NCBI GenBank assembly: GCA_004352715.1 | Contig: SCFE01000064.1 | Location: 1,652,226-1,716,225 of the forward strand | From: Hofstenia miamia | Taxonomy: Eukaryota; Xenacoelomorpha; Acoela | Direction: 5' to 3' | DNA: 64,000 nucleotides | In this document: one piece after another, positions 48,482-60,679 of the stretch | Numbering within the stretch: the first letter of the stretch is position 1 | Layout of the letters: every line of letters begins with the position of its first letter | Made by a program: the position numbers and the translations under genes | Notes under the pieces: model-generated | The model's database searches: none | Told to the model about the DNA's origin: nothing | What the model saw: only the letters and a program-made list of their open reading frames with translations

Positions 48482-49272
48482 TTTTTCAAGTTAAACTTAC
48501 TCTTTAAAATTGTTTTCATTCCATAATCAATTTTATTTTATTGAAGCATAGCAGTGTTTCAAGTTCCCCCCCCCCATTACCAAAAATTATATCCTTTGTT
48601 TTCATTTGTAAATGTTTTTAAATGACGAATAGTCCATTTTGTTGACATTACATAGCATCCGGTTAATATGCTCCATTAGAGTTAAAATTTCTCAACGATA
48701 ATCACAATTCAGTTTATTTTAAGATTTATGCCCATTAAGCCATAAATATACCAATAATATTGGTGGTTGTAGGGGGACTTATTTAGTGTCCTTTCAACAG
48801 TTAGACCTAATTTGTGATTTCGTGAATTTTAAGGCAGGTGCAGTCCTTGAATGTTTTCAATGGTTTATAGATATATGCACATGACAGCTAGTGTTATTGT
48901 TTTTAAAGCATTTTTCATTCATGGCCAGCAGAAAATTTTGAAAATATAGGTTTCATCTTATGAAAACCACTAAAAGTTTATTATATTTTAATATTCACAT
49001 AAAGCTTAGATAGTTTTTTGAAAATAGGGATATAATATGGGGGTGGATAGGGCAAAGAGGGGAGAGGGGAGAGAGGACAAATATGAATATTAAACAACTC
49101 GGTAATTAAATTCTATATTTTTCGTAACAATAACAAACCCATTTTATACTTCTTATTTAACTACGATGTAATTTAATAAAACGTGAAAATTTTATTATGA
49201 AAAATATATTTATACCATTTGTCCACCAACCCACCGCAAAGTTTAAAATAACTTAAATTTTGGAATACCCCC

Positions 49273-49325
<53 letters not shown>
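49273..49325. repeat. (TA)n microsatellite
   Basis: About 53 bases of TA with a single G, immediately before direct-repeat copy B. Confidence 0.9.
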
Positions 49326-49328
<3 letters not shown>

Positions 49329-49522
49329 ACAGTATATATTGCATATGCATGCTTACAGTGGCGTCAAACCCCTTAGAAATAATTAGTGCTAGAGGTTTGA
49401 AAAAATTTTTTATGTGTGCACATGTAGAGAATTAAATATCATTGACCTTAAACAGCTTCGGCTTCGGAATTTCTTAAGTTTGGTTATGATTCATTGAAAA
49501 AAATAATTAAACGCTCATAGCT
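49325..49522 (+). repeat. 195-bp direct repeat, copy B
   Basis: Second copy of 47621-47815 in the same orientation, about 1.7 kb away, with an extra GCTTCG and one substitution. The two copies flank the pogo-like remnant. Its end AAACGCTCATAGCTCAGG matches the unnamed repeat family at 5955. Confidence 0.9.
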
Positions 49523-49749
49523 CAGGGACTAATATATATATATATAGGGCATTCAGAATGTCCTTGGCTATAAAACTTTATTTGATTGACAGAAACTTAA
49601 TATATGAATATTAATAAAGTAAAATTGATTGTTGGTGCTTTAAGTCATTTCATTGTTAATGCATACATATACATATGACAGATTATCCCATAGATATTCC
49701 ACTGGTTATTAGAAAATGTAAGTTAATTATCAAGAAAATACAATGTTGT

Positions 49750-51585
49750 CAAGGGCGGATGCAGAGGGCCCCCTCTAAAATAAGAAAAATTCATTAAAAT
49801 AGTATAATAAAAATTACAAAGAAAATTCCTTAATACCGCCAAATGGAGGGAATAGGAACATTTTTTTAAGTTTTTTTCAAAGATCTGGAGCATGTAAAAT
49901 GTATTTCATTGAATTTTACACTATAATGGGTCCTATGGATCCTGAAATTTCATTTCAATAAAAATAAGAATATTTAGTTTTCAGGAATTGTTTAAAATTT
50001 TCAATTCACTTTTTTCTATGGGGATGAATAGGAACACATATGATTTCTGTGGGGCATTTTAATTTAAGCATAAAATTTTAAATTATTTTCCATTTAAAAA
50101 TATACTAGTGAAATTAGATTAGCAGAGTACATAAACTTATAGTGATTAATTTATAGACAAAAGAACAATGTACTACATTATGCATAGCATGGGCAATAAT
50201 TAAATAAAATTTCCTCTTTGTCTACAATTTCTATTTCTCAACACTGTTCCTACTTACCCCATTTGATAATCAATAGGGTTGGTTAAATTTTTTGTACTCA
50301 AATTTAACACCATGCACCTACTCTAAAGATCGCAAAACAAATTTTTTTATTTTTAGAATTTATAGATTTTAGCAAGAGCTTTACATTTGTGAATTGGGTG
50401 ATTTTTTTTAATTTTATCAACATATTTAGCAACTTTTATTGAAATTGAGATTAAGCACACATTCATACCATTAGGTGAAAATTTTGCAATTTACTTAATC
50501 TCGCCTCATTTACACCACTGGTATTCAGTGCATCTGGTGGAGCATCACCGCTCATTGAAAAGTTTCTAAAACAGCTTTGTGGTTTAATCGCTGACAAAAG
50601 TCTACCGACTATTCCATAACCAACAACTGGATAAGATGCCAACTTAGCTTCTCCTTGTTACAAAACATGATCCTCTGCATTCGTGGAACTAGACAACACC
50701 ATGCAAATTCAAGGCTTGAAGTTGATCACCACTTAGATGGAGCCAGCCACTACCTCAAGTGACACTGGCAGTTCTTATTTGAAACTGATTTATTTTAATT
50801 CTGTTCCAAGATACATAACCCTGACCGAGTATTTATTTGATCCATGCTAGAACATTTACCTGGGAATGAAACAAGAATAATTGTCGTTCTTTCTGAATTT
50901 TAAAAAGAGAATTTTTTGTTGTAACATATTTTCGGTAGGCACTGGAATGGATTTTTGAAAGATTGATTATTTATATTGAATTATGATATGACAGAAGATA
51001 CAAACTCCTATATACAAAGTGTTGCACGTGTTGGTTGTTTGTGAACTAAATGATTGGCAATCACATTCGTTTCTAGTTCTGAAGATACTGTGATTTTAAA
51101 TCAACTTCAAAATCCTCTTGATGTTAACATTGTGGAATTAACTGAGGAATTGAACTTTGCCTAATATAATCCTGTGGAAAACAAAACCTCTTGATGTTGA
51201 GAATTAACATACACATTTTTTGAATCTCATTTGTATTTATGTGTTCTTTATTTGATTTTTATGTTTTTATTTTGTTTAAATAACACTTTATTTATTGTTG
51301 ATAATTATTCCTTTGTCTATTTTGTAGTACATAATGCAAAAGTCCCCTAAAAGATACAACATGCTATTATTAAAGCGCAATTTGCAATTTGAAAAAAATT
51401 GAAAAATTGCAAAAATTATGTTTCCATTTTTGGAGTCAGGAGATGATGGTGAAATCTGTGCATATTGCTGAATTTTAAAAATTGAAAATTCAATAGTCTT
51501 ATGCATTCTCTGGTACCCAATTATGCGCTTAGAATTTTATTTTACATTGTGCCCCCTCTAAAAAATTTATCTGTATCCGCCACTG
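49750..51585. mobile_element. hAT-superfamily element with 8-bp target duplication
   Basis: The left end CAAGGGCGGATGCAGA and the complement of the right end CAGTGGCGGATACAGA form terminal inverted repeats (13 of 16 identical; CAGxGGCGGAT is a classic hAT terminus). AATGTTGT flanks both ends (49742-49749 and 51586-51593), a perfect 8-bp duplication diagnostic of hAT insertion. The 1.8-kb interior is AT-rich and broken. Only a 30-codon open tail at about 51074-51169 (SSSEDTVILNQLQNPLDVNI onward) is coding-like. Probably a non-autonomous or decayed element. Confidence 0.8.
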
Positions 51586-52108
51586 AATGTTGTTGAAAGT
51601 TAGGAGACGTGAAATCTACTTTCGCGGTACTGCGCAGAATTTGAACACACAGTTCAATCATGGGAAATATATGAAATTATCTAGGCTATTATAAAAACGA
51701 CCGCTGCAATACAAGCATTCAAAATTTTAAAGAAATCTTCATTATTTCATCAAAGGTCGATCTTGTAAAACACAAGCGACTCTTTGTATGTTATAAACTT
51801 CCTCGTTCAAACCAGCAAATATCTATCTTCAGCATAAGTGAGAATTTTTGGACCTGATTTAAAGCAAAATAATGATGTGTATCCATTGCAACAACATAAT
51901 TGTACAAAGTGCCTTTTCGTCAAAAAATATTTGACTAGTTATCGAATATATAATTATGTACTATTCTTCTTAGACGAGGGATCTTTGCACCAAAAAAATA
52001 TTCGAGTACATAAATTACTTACAGTGAAGTGGTAATTAGCAATAGTTTTTATAATTTCTGTGGCAAAGACTGCATCATTTTCGGATACATTTAAAATAAA
52101 ATGTTTAC

Positions 52109-52403
52109 CTGTTTAATTGAAATGGACTTTATTCTATTGTTTGAAAGATCTATGGAAGCTCCTGTAGAATCTAAAATCGCACCTTCAAAAGCACTAGGAT
52201 GAATAGTTTCAATTTGGTTTGCTTGAAAATCCATATCCCTCAACTGTGTTACATCCCAAATCATACGTGGCGGAAGACTTTTTAGGAAGTTGTTGGTTAC
52301 TGAAAGAACTTTCAATGATGGTGGGACGTAAAATTCAAACTTCTCCAGATGGTTATAATCCAATTGAATGGTTTCAAGATTCCTTAAGCTGCGGAAAGCG
52401 TTG
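52109..52403 (-). CDS. LRR-Ig receptor, second exon, leucine-rich repeats
   Basis: The acceptor ATTATCACAG is followed by C (completing the split Tyr codon from exon 1) and 98 codons, ending CAG|GTAAAC in phase 0. Repeats can be read in order: NAFRSLRNLETIQLDYNHLE, SLKVLSVTNNFLKSLP, QLRDMDFQANQIETIHPSAF and ASIDLSNNRIKSI. Each fits LxxLxLxxNxLxxL, about 23-27 residues apart. These solenoid repeats form the ligand-binding ectodomain of LIG receptors. The intron from exon 1 is only 128 bases, whereas the next is about 7 kb and full of transposons. Confidence 0.9.
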
Positions 52404-52531
52404 CTGTGATAATAAATTCAGTATTGATTTCTATGACACGGTTTGAACTATGAAAAGTTGTGCACAAAATTTTTAATGTGAGGGTGAATTTATAACTTAG
52501 AGTAATAAATTTCATATTTATTATCACAAAC

Positions 52532-52812
52532 TATGAAATGTGTTGCACATGGTTATTAGTGATGATGAACTGACGAAGATTCTTATATAGCAAAAGTGAC
52601 GAATCATCTAGAACGTGAATAGAATTATTTTTGAGATCCAAGGTTGACAGATCCTTAGGAAGATCATTGGGTATCTTCTTCAGCCCCATATCTTTGCAAA
52701 GAGCTGTAGGACCCTCTGGAATTGTTCGTTCAATTAAACAATGTAAACAAAATCCAATTTTCCAAAACGTAGTAAATAAAAAGAAATGTGTGAGCAATTT
52801 TAAAGAAGGCAT
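52532..52812 (-). CDS. LRR-Ig receptor, first coding exon (signal peptide and LRRNT)
   Basis: The ATG at 52812 begins MPSLKLLTHFFLFTTFWKIG, a typical signal peptide. It is followed by CLHC and ALCKDMGLKKIPNDLPKDL, an LRR N-terminal cap (paired cysteines, then 'L..IP..LP'), and the first repeats LSTLDLKNNSIHVLDDSSL and LRQFIITNNHVQHIS. The exon ends after TCATA before GTTTGT (phase 2) and joins exon 2 to give HIS-Y-NAF, which keeps the LRR register. No upstream in-frame ATG with better support was seen. The product would enter the secretory pathway as a type I membrane protein. Confidence 0.85.
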
Positions 52813-53120
52813 TTATATTGTATCCAAAATTGATAATTATGCCGCATCAGCTGTTTAAACACATTTTCATTATCGTGAACTTAGTTGAAGTGCCAATTAA
52901 TCAACTTGTAATTTCCACGCTAGGGGGACGCTTCGATAAGTTGATAAAATTCCGCTAGATGGCCAGATTCTTTTGTACAACAATCATTTTCCAATAAAAT
53001 TTCACTAGTTTGCTTCACACTGGCACATCAAATAAAGTCAGATCGACAGATGTGCTATGCGCAAAATGTACGTTCACAGGACAACAGATAATATTCCGTA
53101 AATCATTTAACGTATCTAAT
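52813..53120 (-). promoter_or_regulatory. Upstream region of the receptor gene with CTCF-like motif
   Basis: The 300 bases upstream of the ATG are less AT-rich than their surroundings. CCGCTAGATGGCC (52952-52964) fits the conserved animal CTCF core (CC-NNN-AGATGGC) well, and TAGGGGGACGCT (52921-52932) is a weaker relative 20 bases away. GATAAG and TTGATAAA lie between them. A transcription start cannot be placed from sequence alone. Confidence 0.3.
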
Positions 53121-54177
53121 GAAATGAGCGACCTTCATTTTAATAGTTTTATTCAGAAAAACTAATAGACAAATTTTAACAACATAATCTCTTGGGACGT
53201 ACTTTCATGTTAAATGTCTTTGATAATTTATAGTATTTTATGAGGCAATATGTATATAAATTATTTGATTATTTCAAATTGCACAGTTTAGGCCTCCAAG
53301 GAAACTGACTATATTTTGTGAAGTGGGCCATAACTAGGATACGTTTTTGGGAACACAAATAATTTTTTATCAAAGTTGAAAGAATAAGCTGGGTGTTTTT
53401 CCTTATAAAATCGAAGTACACTAGATAAAAGATATTCTTAAATTGAATTATTGCAACTTGCTTTATGCTTTAATAATCACTTTCCTGGTATCCACCCAAC
53501 ATGAATAAAATATGAAGCTTATGCGGAAAGCAGCTATTCTGAATGTATTCATTTTGTTTGTGAAATATGCAAGTAATATGTCATTTGCCTAACATTTTAT
53601 TACAAACCGCCAATGTGAAAGACATTATGCTTACCTGTTACATTTCACATATTTATTTTCTCAACTTAGTTTTAGAATTAGAATATAGAAAAGGTGATAC
53701 AAAATAACTTAAAATAATGTAAATGTATAGTTACCATTAAGAAAGCAACTCATACTAACATTTTTTGGATTAAAAGAACTATAAACATTGAGAACATTTT
53801 TCTATGTAGGACTATTTATTGAGTATGAAATTCCAAAAATATATAAACCTCTCGAATTTTGTAACCATAACCATGTTAAGTTACAATGAACCCAAAACAT
53901 CAATAAATCAGAATTTTAAATGGCATTATAACTTACTGTTTATTCCACATATAAATTTACTAGATTTGCTCTATCAAAATAAAGGAGGAACCAATAAAGT
54001 GCTCTTGCAAGAAGCGAATTAGTTAAATTTTCGTCCAAGTATTCAAAATAAAGAATATCAAAAAATGCCTTACTTTTGTGGCGCTACACTAACAAAGGAT
54101 TCGCCCAACAAATTAGCGGGCTTCAAAATTAAAGAATTGCAACAGTTCTTTTAAAATACCGCAACTCCAAATATAAA
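53121..54177. other. Intergenic sequence, nothing recognised
   Basis: AT-rich sequence upstream of the receptor gene with CpG frequency like the rest of the left part. No open frame resembles a known protein. Confidence 0.5.
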
Positions 54178-54260
54178 CCTCTATGAAATTTTTAACTTAC
54201 ATTTAATAATTGTAGGTTTAACTTACAAAAATAGTTTTTAATCAATTGTAAAGAAACATT
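54178..54260 (+). repeat. 83-bp dispersed repeat, copy 1
   Basis: Matches 60680-60760 almost base for base: CTCTATG, AATTTTTAACTTA, then ATTTAATAATTGTAGGTTTA and ACTTACAAAAATAGTTTTTA. Two or three substitutions were seen. Confidence 0.85.
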
Positions 54261-54739
54261 CTGATTGTTCAATTCACATCAACCAATTGAATTGAAATGT
54301 TGAAAAATGGCCCCACTTTATTTGAATGTAGTTTTAACGATTATTGCATAAAGAAAATGTTTAAAAAAGCATGGAGATTTTGTGCTTTAACGAATGAATT
54401 TTACCCTCATTTTCATTCATATTAATGCATATCTGCAGGTCGTAATTGCAGTAGGCCTTGGTTTTCTTTATGCTGATCAGATATTTCGGTTAGCATCTGT
54501 TCATTTCTTCAAGTGTACATATAGAAGTGAGAAATTGCAGAACATATAGAAATGTAAAAAATTCAGTGAATGTGCTTAGAAGAAGTCTTACTTAAATATA
54601 TTTAAGATCAAACTTTCAGCGTAAAATTATACATGTATAACCTTATCATATGCATCATCTTGAAAATCGACAATCATGTACACTGAGATAGTATCGCCAT
54701 TAAGAGTGTGTGGGTGGCATAACTTACTACCGCTATCCG

Positions 54740-54785
54740 CCTGGTTTATTTTACCTTACCCACCCAGACCCGTACCCGCGATATA
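54740..54785. repeat. Degenerate CCCGTACCCGC phrase repeat
   Basis: CGCTATCCGCCTGG and TTACCCACCCAGACCCGTA, then CCCGCG, next to a TATATA run. Related in wording to the repeats at 36140 and 55400. Confidence 0.35.
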
Positions 54786-55482
54786 TATACAAATTTAAAT
54801 TTAGTCCAAATTTCTGTAGTAATCCATGTCAGTTGTTATCCATATATAAATATGAGTTTATGTGAATACAAATATGTATACATGAGCATAAATATGCACT
54901 TAATATATATATGAGTTCTTAATACAACAGTAGTGACAGCTATTCATTTATTGCCAAGAAATCAAAGGGATTTATTTATTGCTCGAAAATCGTCACATTG
55001 TTGAATGTACATATAGTTCTGTATCCTGTATCCATACCTTATCGTCGCGTTTTACACATTGAATTATATCGCACTTCAATAGATGTTATGTTGAAGGATG
55101 CAGAAGTAATTATAAGAATAAACGCATGCACTGCTCAAATTCAAATATATATAGTTTACGAAAAAATAAATTTATGTGAAAGACAGATGAATCAAGGCTT
55201 TGCAACACAAGGTTCGTATTTATTTTATTGCTTTAACTTTACCTAAAACTACAGCTATAGTTTTATATGGAAGTTTTGCTTGCAGCTGAGTCCTTAATAG
55301 ATTTGTAGTTTACTTCACTTGAAAAAGTTAAGTTTGAGATAAGTGAAACTTCCATTCGTTTACATTCTAAAAATTAAATATTTAACAACTGTTAGGAAAT
55401 TATTGCGTGGCCACGTCCACCCGGCCCATTTTATAAAACAACGGCTGCCCGTGCCCGCCTGTTCTACACTGCCCGAAATCCG

Positions 55483-55590
55483 NNNNNNNNNNNNNNNNNN
55501 NNNNNNNNNNNNNNNNNNNNNNNNNNNNNNNNNNNNNNNNNNNNNNNNNNNNNNNNNNNNNNNNNNNNNNNNNNNNNNNNNNNNNNNNNN
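55483..55590. other. Assembly gap of 108 N flanked by an identical 30-bp unit
   Basis: The 30 bases on the left (55453-55482, starting GCCCGCCTGTTCTACACTGC) are repeated exactly on the right (55591-55620). The gap therefore lies in a minisatellite or is an artificial overlap of one contig end with itself. The surrounding 55408-55480 is GC-rich and contains CCACCCGGCCC and GCCCGTGCCCGCC phrases. Confidence 0.9.
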
Positions 55591-58500
55591 GCCCGCCTGT
55601 TCTACACTGCCCGAAATCCGCCTTTCCATTAAATATAGATAAGTGACCTAAATTGAGAGTCTGATTTCTACAAGAACAATTAGAAAGCATACTGGAGGAA
55701 GTAAATATTTACAATTGACTACACTATTATACAAAATTACTGCATGCGCACTAGAATAAATTCAATGTTGTCATGCTTTGTTGCTTATTTAGAAATTGAT
55801 GTTTCTTGGTTTTCTTGATGATTAAAGCGTCGCCTATTTCATTAGGATGTAGTATTCTTAGTGTATGTAAACATATTTTTCTTTAGCTTGGAGTTTATTT
55901 ATATACTACAAGGTTTGAAAAGCATCAATATATGTTGATCTAACCCAACCCAAAAAATCAACTATTGAGCTTTTCACCTTTATGACTAAAAGCAAGGCTA
56001 TGTGAAAGTTTGAGCCAAATATGCCCAATCTAGAGTTTCAACAAAGGCTTTTTCTTTTTGACAAATAGATAGAAGTGCATTTGAATAGAAACAGGTATGA
56101 AATGCATTAAACAGTTCAAATTAATTAATGTTGCTATAAGGAAGGTCTTTCTATACTGAAATGCAGATTTAAACAAGCAATGTGTAACTCCTGTGAATGT
56201 GTATGCATATGCATAATGAATTTAAATACCTCCATTCAGACAAGCATTAACTTATGACAATGTGTCAACTCATTCATATATTATCATCTATCTTTTTATT
56301 GACTGACATAACCCAAAACAACCAAAAGAACTCAGAAATGTCACCCAATCCATTTGCAGATTTAATGTACTGTACATGTATTTGTGAAACAATAACCTTC
56401 AAATAGATTTATACCAGGAATTACAACACAGGACATAACATCTTGCAAGAAGTCATATGAAATATACTGACTACATAAATATCAGGGGATTCCATTTCAC
56501 TAACATCTACTGACATTTTATTTGATAAAAATATTGTACTTATGTATACTATATTTTATCCTAAAAATCGTAGTTTGTGAACTTCAGAAGTGTTCCATAT
56601 AGCTTAAATTGAATTGATGTAGTTTACTATTACAAGGTCAAACAAGCATTGTAATATCCTATTGTGATAACTGAAACCCTTTCCACAAAATATTAATCAG
56701 CAGACAGCTTAGAATATGTTCATGTGGTTTGATGCATTGTCAATGATAGCTATGTCATTTGATTCACAATTGGTTAATGTATTAAAAGAGCATTTTGATA
56801 AATATTCTACTAAAATGTAACTTATCATGCATTATGATGATAAAATTAAACATATTAGTAATGTCAACAAAATGGCTTAATTTCGCTTTTGAATTAATGT
56901 TGATTGTTGTTGTGTATATCTAAGTATGCATGTGCATTTGCACACTAGGAGGTTTTCTTGTTGCATCAAGCTATTTTCATTAAATTCCTTTCAGCTATGA
57001 GCATAACAGGTTTAGAATATATAAATTGACAAACCAACAGGCAAATTTAGAAGCAAATGGCAAAAATAATGTTGAAGAAAGAGTGGGCATATCACTACAT
57101 TATGGGATTCCTCTTCTGTTAAAAGGTCATCAAAGAAATCAAACAAATACTTAATATTTAGAAAATAAGCCACACTCAGCAGTATGATTGCAGGTTATAT
57201 TTCAGACAGGTACATCTTCTACAAGAATAGAAATAGTACTGTACAGGTTGAAAAATTATTGAAAAAAACAATCAATAAACAATCAGCATTTCCAAAATAT
57301 CCACAATGCAGTTTTTGACATTGACATCTGCTGTTCTACCCTGCAAATATTATCTTTGAATAATAAAATATATATTATTATTTGACACAAAGTAAAAAAT
57401 ATATGTAGGACAATCTTGGTTAATAACAGAAATATTCCTAAGAAAAATCAAACATTCCATTACTAGTTTTCAAGAGGGTTCACACAAGTATAAATCTTTA
57501 TTTTGAATAAAAATCTTTTAGGACAACATTAACTATGATCAGATTCGCAATTTCTCAAATATAATCCAAAGAAAAAAGGATGAGTACATGTGATGAAATT
57601 ACTGTACAAACAGAGGAGGAAATGTAAATCAAGATTTCTTGCTATAAATGCCAGTCATGAAATTATCACAACACATTCCAGAAGCAACATACCAAGTGAA
57701 TCGTGAAAATTGGTAACAAAGAATCCAACAAGTCATGTGAATAGAAACCAAAATTGATTATTATTTGATTGAACACAGACAAGCTTAACAGAGAATTTCT
57801 TACATACAGGAAAGGGTGTTTGATAATAATGGATAAGCTCTATTAACCTACATTACATCTAGATACAAAATTTTATGAAGTAATAATTTATGAAGTAAAA
57901 ATGAATCGTCCTGCAACTATTGAGGTGGCAAAGGTGTCACAGGTTAATGGACCATGATAAACAGATAGACATAGAGCTTAAGTTGACTAAAAATACAAGT
58001 TGTGAAAACCTAAAATTCCAATGATATTGCTGGTGTTAAGAATATTGAGGATTGTGATAACACTTATTCAGGAACATAATCTAATGTGAACAACAAAGAG
58101 ATAGCAATAATGCTAAATATTACTTCAATATACACAACAATTTATAAGACCTACTCAATTAACTAAAATCTGATAAGTGTGCCTATTTCAGGTGGTAACA
58201 GTATAATGTAATCATATGCATGTACAGAAAATTTAAAGTTCTAACGTGTAACAAAAAGAGTAGAAGTCAAACAATAATCAGAATAGAGCATAACAATCTA
58301 GGCACAATGATAGAAAAACCAGTCTCAACAACATAATTATATTCCATATGCAAACATTAGCAATAAGTCTCTTTTACCAATGTATGACATTTTCTGTTTC
58401 CAATATCAAACAAAGACATAGATCATACCTCAAATAAGTGATACAACAAGCAGTGATCATAGAAATCAACAACATATTAAAGTAAAATATAATAAAGATA

Positions 58501-59304
58501 AATACATAAAATAAAAATCAAAAGTACAATTTCCAAAAAGAAAAATATAAATGAACTTTAATAAGTTAAGAAAAAGCTACTGGAAGTATTAAGTGAGTTA
58601 AATTAGCAGGAAATTTATCTTTCAGATTATTTACAAATAAAAATAATTCATATGTGATAAAGTAATGATTAATAGTAGAAAAAATTATGCAAACACCAAA
58701 TAAATGTTTGCAACATAAACACACCAGAATATGGATTCCTTAAAAAGCAGCCTTTCAAATTCCAAATATTTAAAGATCACAAGTGGACAACAATAAATGT
58801 AAAAATATATTACTAAATAGTCAGTAAATGATATTTTACAAATAAGGATGCAATTATACTACAATAATAGAAATTACAATGAGCATATTTAATGTAGAGT
58901 CACTCAGGGTCCTTATTTATTTTATTTTTCAATTATTGGCACTCTCTAATTAATTCAGTGCTATTTACTATCATTGATTTAGTGATTTTTGTTAATTTGC
59001 AGTTTTTCGAACTTAGTTTTCGAATTTAGTGTAATTGTCCCCTCGATTAGAGAATACATGTGATTGCTCACTTAATTTGCGAGGGAAACAAGTGAATTTT
59101 TGTAAAACAGTAAATATTTACCTTTTTTCTGAAAAAAATAGTGAACTTACTGTTATCAATTGTCAAATAAATCTCGTTCTTGCTGGATAACATTTGCTTT
59201 ATTATTTCTTATTATACTGCTAACCTGATCTGGTATTGATAAAATTATAATAAACTTGTAAGATCCAGCAATAATGTGGGAGGAACTCCCTGTGCCTGGG
59301 GTGA

Positions 59305-59332
59305 TAACTCACACCTTGACAGATGTGAGCCC
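59305..59332. other. Small hairpin in an unassigned GC-richer block
   Basis: CTCACA and TGTGAG arms surround CCTTGACAGA within 59240-59360, a block less AT-rich than its neighbours. It could be part of an RNA or of a decayed repeat; nothing more can be said. Confidence 0.25.
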
Positions 59333-59971
59333 ATATTGTGGTCGCTTTAGGCTATGTATAGGCATAGGGAATAAAAGAACTACTAATTCTATTGATTGTA
59401 CATGCACATAACATCACACTATGCAAATATATTATGCCATTGGCATACACAAATTTCTGGCAACTACACATTATTAATATCTTTATTACATGAGCTGAGA
59501 TAGCAAACATTGAGCTAAATTTGTTTTATTGAGCTAGAAATTAAACTTGAGACACACAATTAGCACCTTGGATGGTGAGGATGGGTTCTGATGATTTGGC
59601 TTTGGCAAGATGCTGTGTAAATTGGTTGCTAGCTGAAATGCCTTCTTGGGAATGGTATCAGTTCTTTTTTCTACAGTGAAATTGGCAAACTACCAATCTT
59701 CATTTGTTTTGTTAGAGTACAGGCTGCTCTTGGCAATGGTAATTCTTCACAACCTTGTACCACTCAAGCTGCTAGACGCACCCTGTGATTCTACATTAAG
59801 ACATTACTAATAATCATATTTATATCTCAAATGGGAAAGCCAAACAGTGAGATTTAGAAAAGAATTTGAATAATGGAGTTGAGTCTCACTTAGAAATATT
59901 ATAAAAACAGGTGCCAATGCTGAATTCAGCACTTTACAGTTGCATCAACTATGGTACATATAAATATATAC

Positions 59972-60003
<32 letters not shown>

Positions 60004-60114
60004 NNNNNNNNNNNNNNNNNNNNNNNNNNNNNNNNNNNNNNNNNNNNNNNNNNNNNNNNNNNNNNNNNNNNNNNNNNNNNNNNNNNNNNNNNNNNNNNNN
60101 NNNNNNNNNNNNNN
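60004..60114. other. Assembly gap of 111 N within a (TA)n tract
   Basis: TA repeats lie at about 59968-60003 and 60115-60160, so the gap is probably unresolved microsatellite. Confidence 0.95.
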
Positions 60115-60164
<50 letters not shown>

Positions 60165-60189
60165 GAATATACAGGCTCTAGATAGTATG

Positions 60190-60460
60190 GGATTTGTATC
60201 CACTGCCCACACTTTCTGATTTTCCATAGTATCAGTGCCATCTTTAATGCAAAGCCAGAATAATCCATTTTATACAAAAATTTTTACATTGTGCATTCAG
60301 AAAAGGGGTCTAATTTCTAAAGTATGAGTTTCAGGTTTTTTCAAAAAAATTTTTTTGACCCATATCCAGCACCCTCCCACATAGTATCTTGACCCCTTAT
60401 ATATTTTTTTGTATCCAGTGCCTTTTTATATTTTAAAATTTTGTATCCAAAGCCTGTACA
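60190..60460 (+). repeat. Degenerate TATCCAGTGCC phrase repeat
   Basis: Four spaced variants occur: TTTGTATCCACTGCCCACAC, CATATCCAGCACCCTCCC, TTTGTATCCAGTGCCTTT and TTTGTATCCAAAGCCTGT. They are separated by 40-170 bases of AT-rich sequence. Confidence 0.5.
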
Positions 60461-60679
60461 TGTATATATATATATAAAATTATTTATAATATATATATAT
60501 GTATATAAAATTGTCTGTTCACACCAGTCACAAACCCAAGCACTTTCCTCAGATTGACACTGATAATAGCTAGTTAGAACATGCATATCAGGAAATACCA
60601 AGGAAGCACTTCAAACCAAATAAATACTGTTAATGGCATAAATCTAATTGTTATAAGAAAGAAAATGATACATTAATCA

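Larger units (their letters stand above)
4848..52812 (-). other. Gene span: LRR-Ig single-pass receptor (LIG family), eight exon pieces
   Basis: Minus-strand gene pieced together from splice sites, intron phases and domain order. Exons are 52812-52532, 52403-52109, 45096-45000, 44490-44422, 41812-41558, 9322-9090, 8899-8674 and 5150-4848. The product, about 585 residues plus a possible missing stretch, reads signal peptide, LRRNT, LRRs, LRRCT, one Ig-like domain, transmembrane helix, cytoplasmic tail. Proteins of this layout (kekkon, LINGO, AMIGO, LRIG) are cell-surface receptors of neural adhesion or growth-factor signalling. One Ig, one helix and a long tail with a hydrophobic C-terminus are closest to kekkon in layout, but family identity is inference. 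Introns run from 128 bases to about 32.2 kb. The join between 45000 and 44490 does not keep frame, so a small exon is missing or a splice site is misplaced there. Confidence 0.8.

Noticed and set aside
49552-49580. TAGGGCATTCAGAATGTCC as a mariner-type terminus
   Set aside because: No matching inverted end was found nearby; could be chance next to a TA tract.
52219-52858. Plus-strand open frames over the first two receptor exons
   Set aside because: They are the complementary shadow of a well-supported minus-strand coding region.
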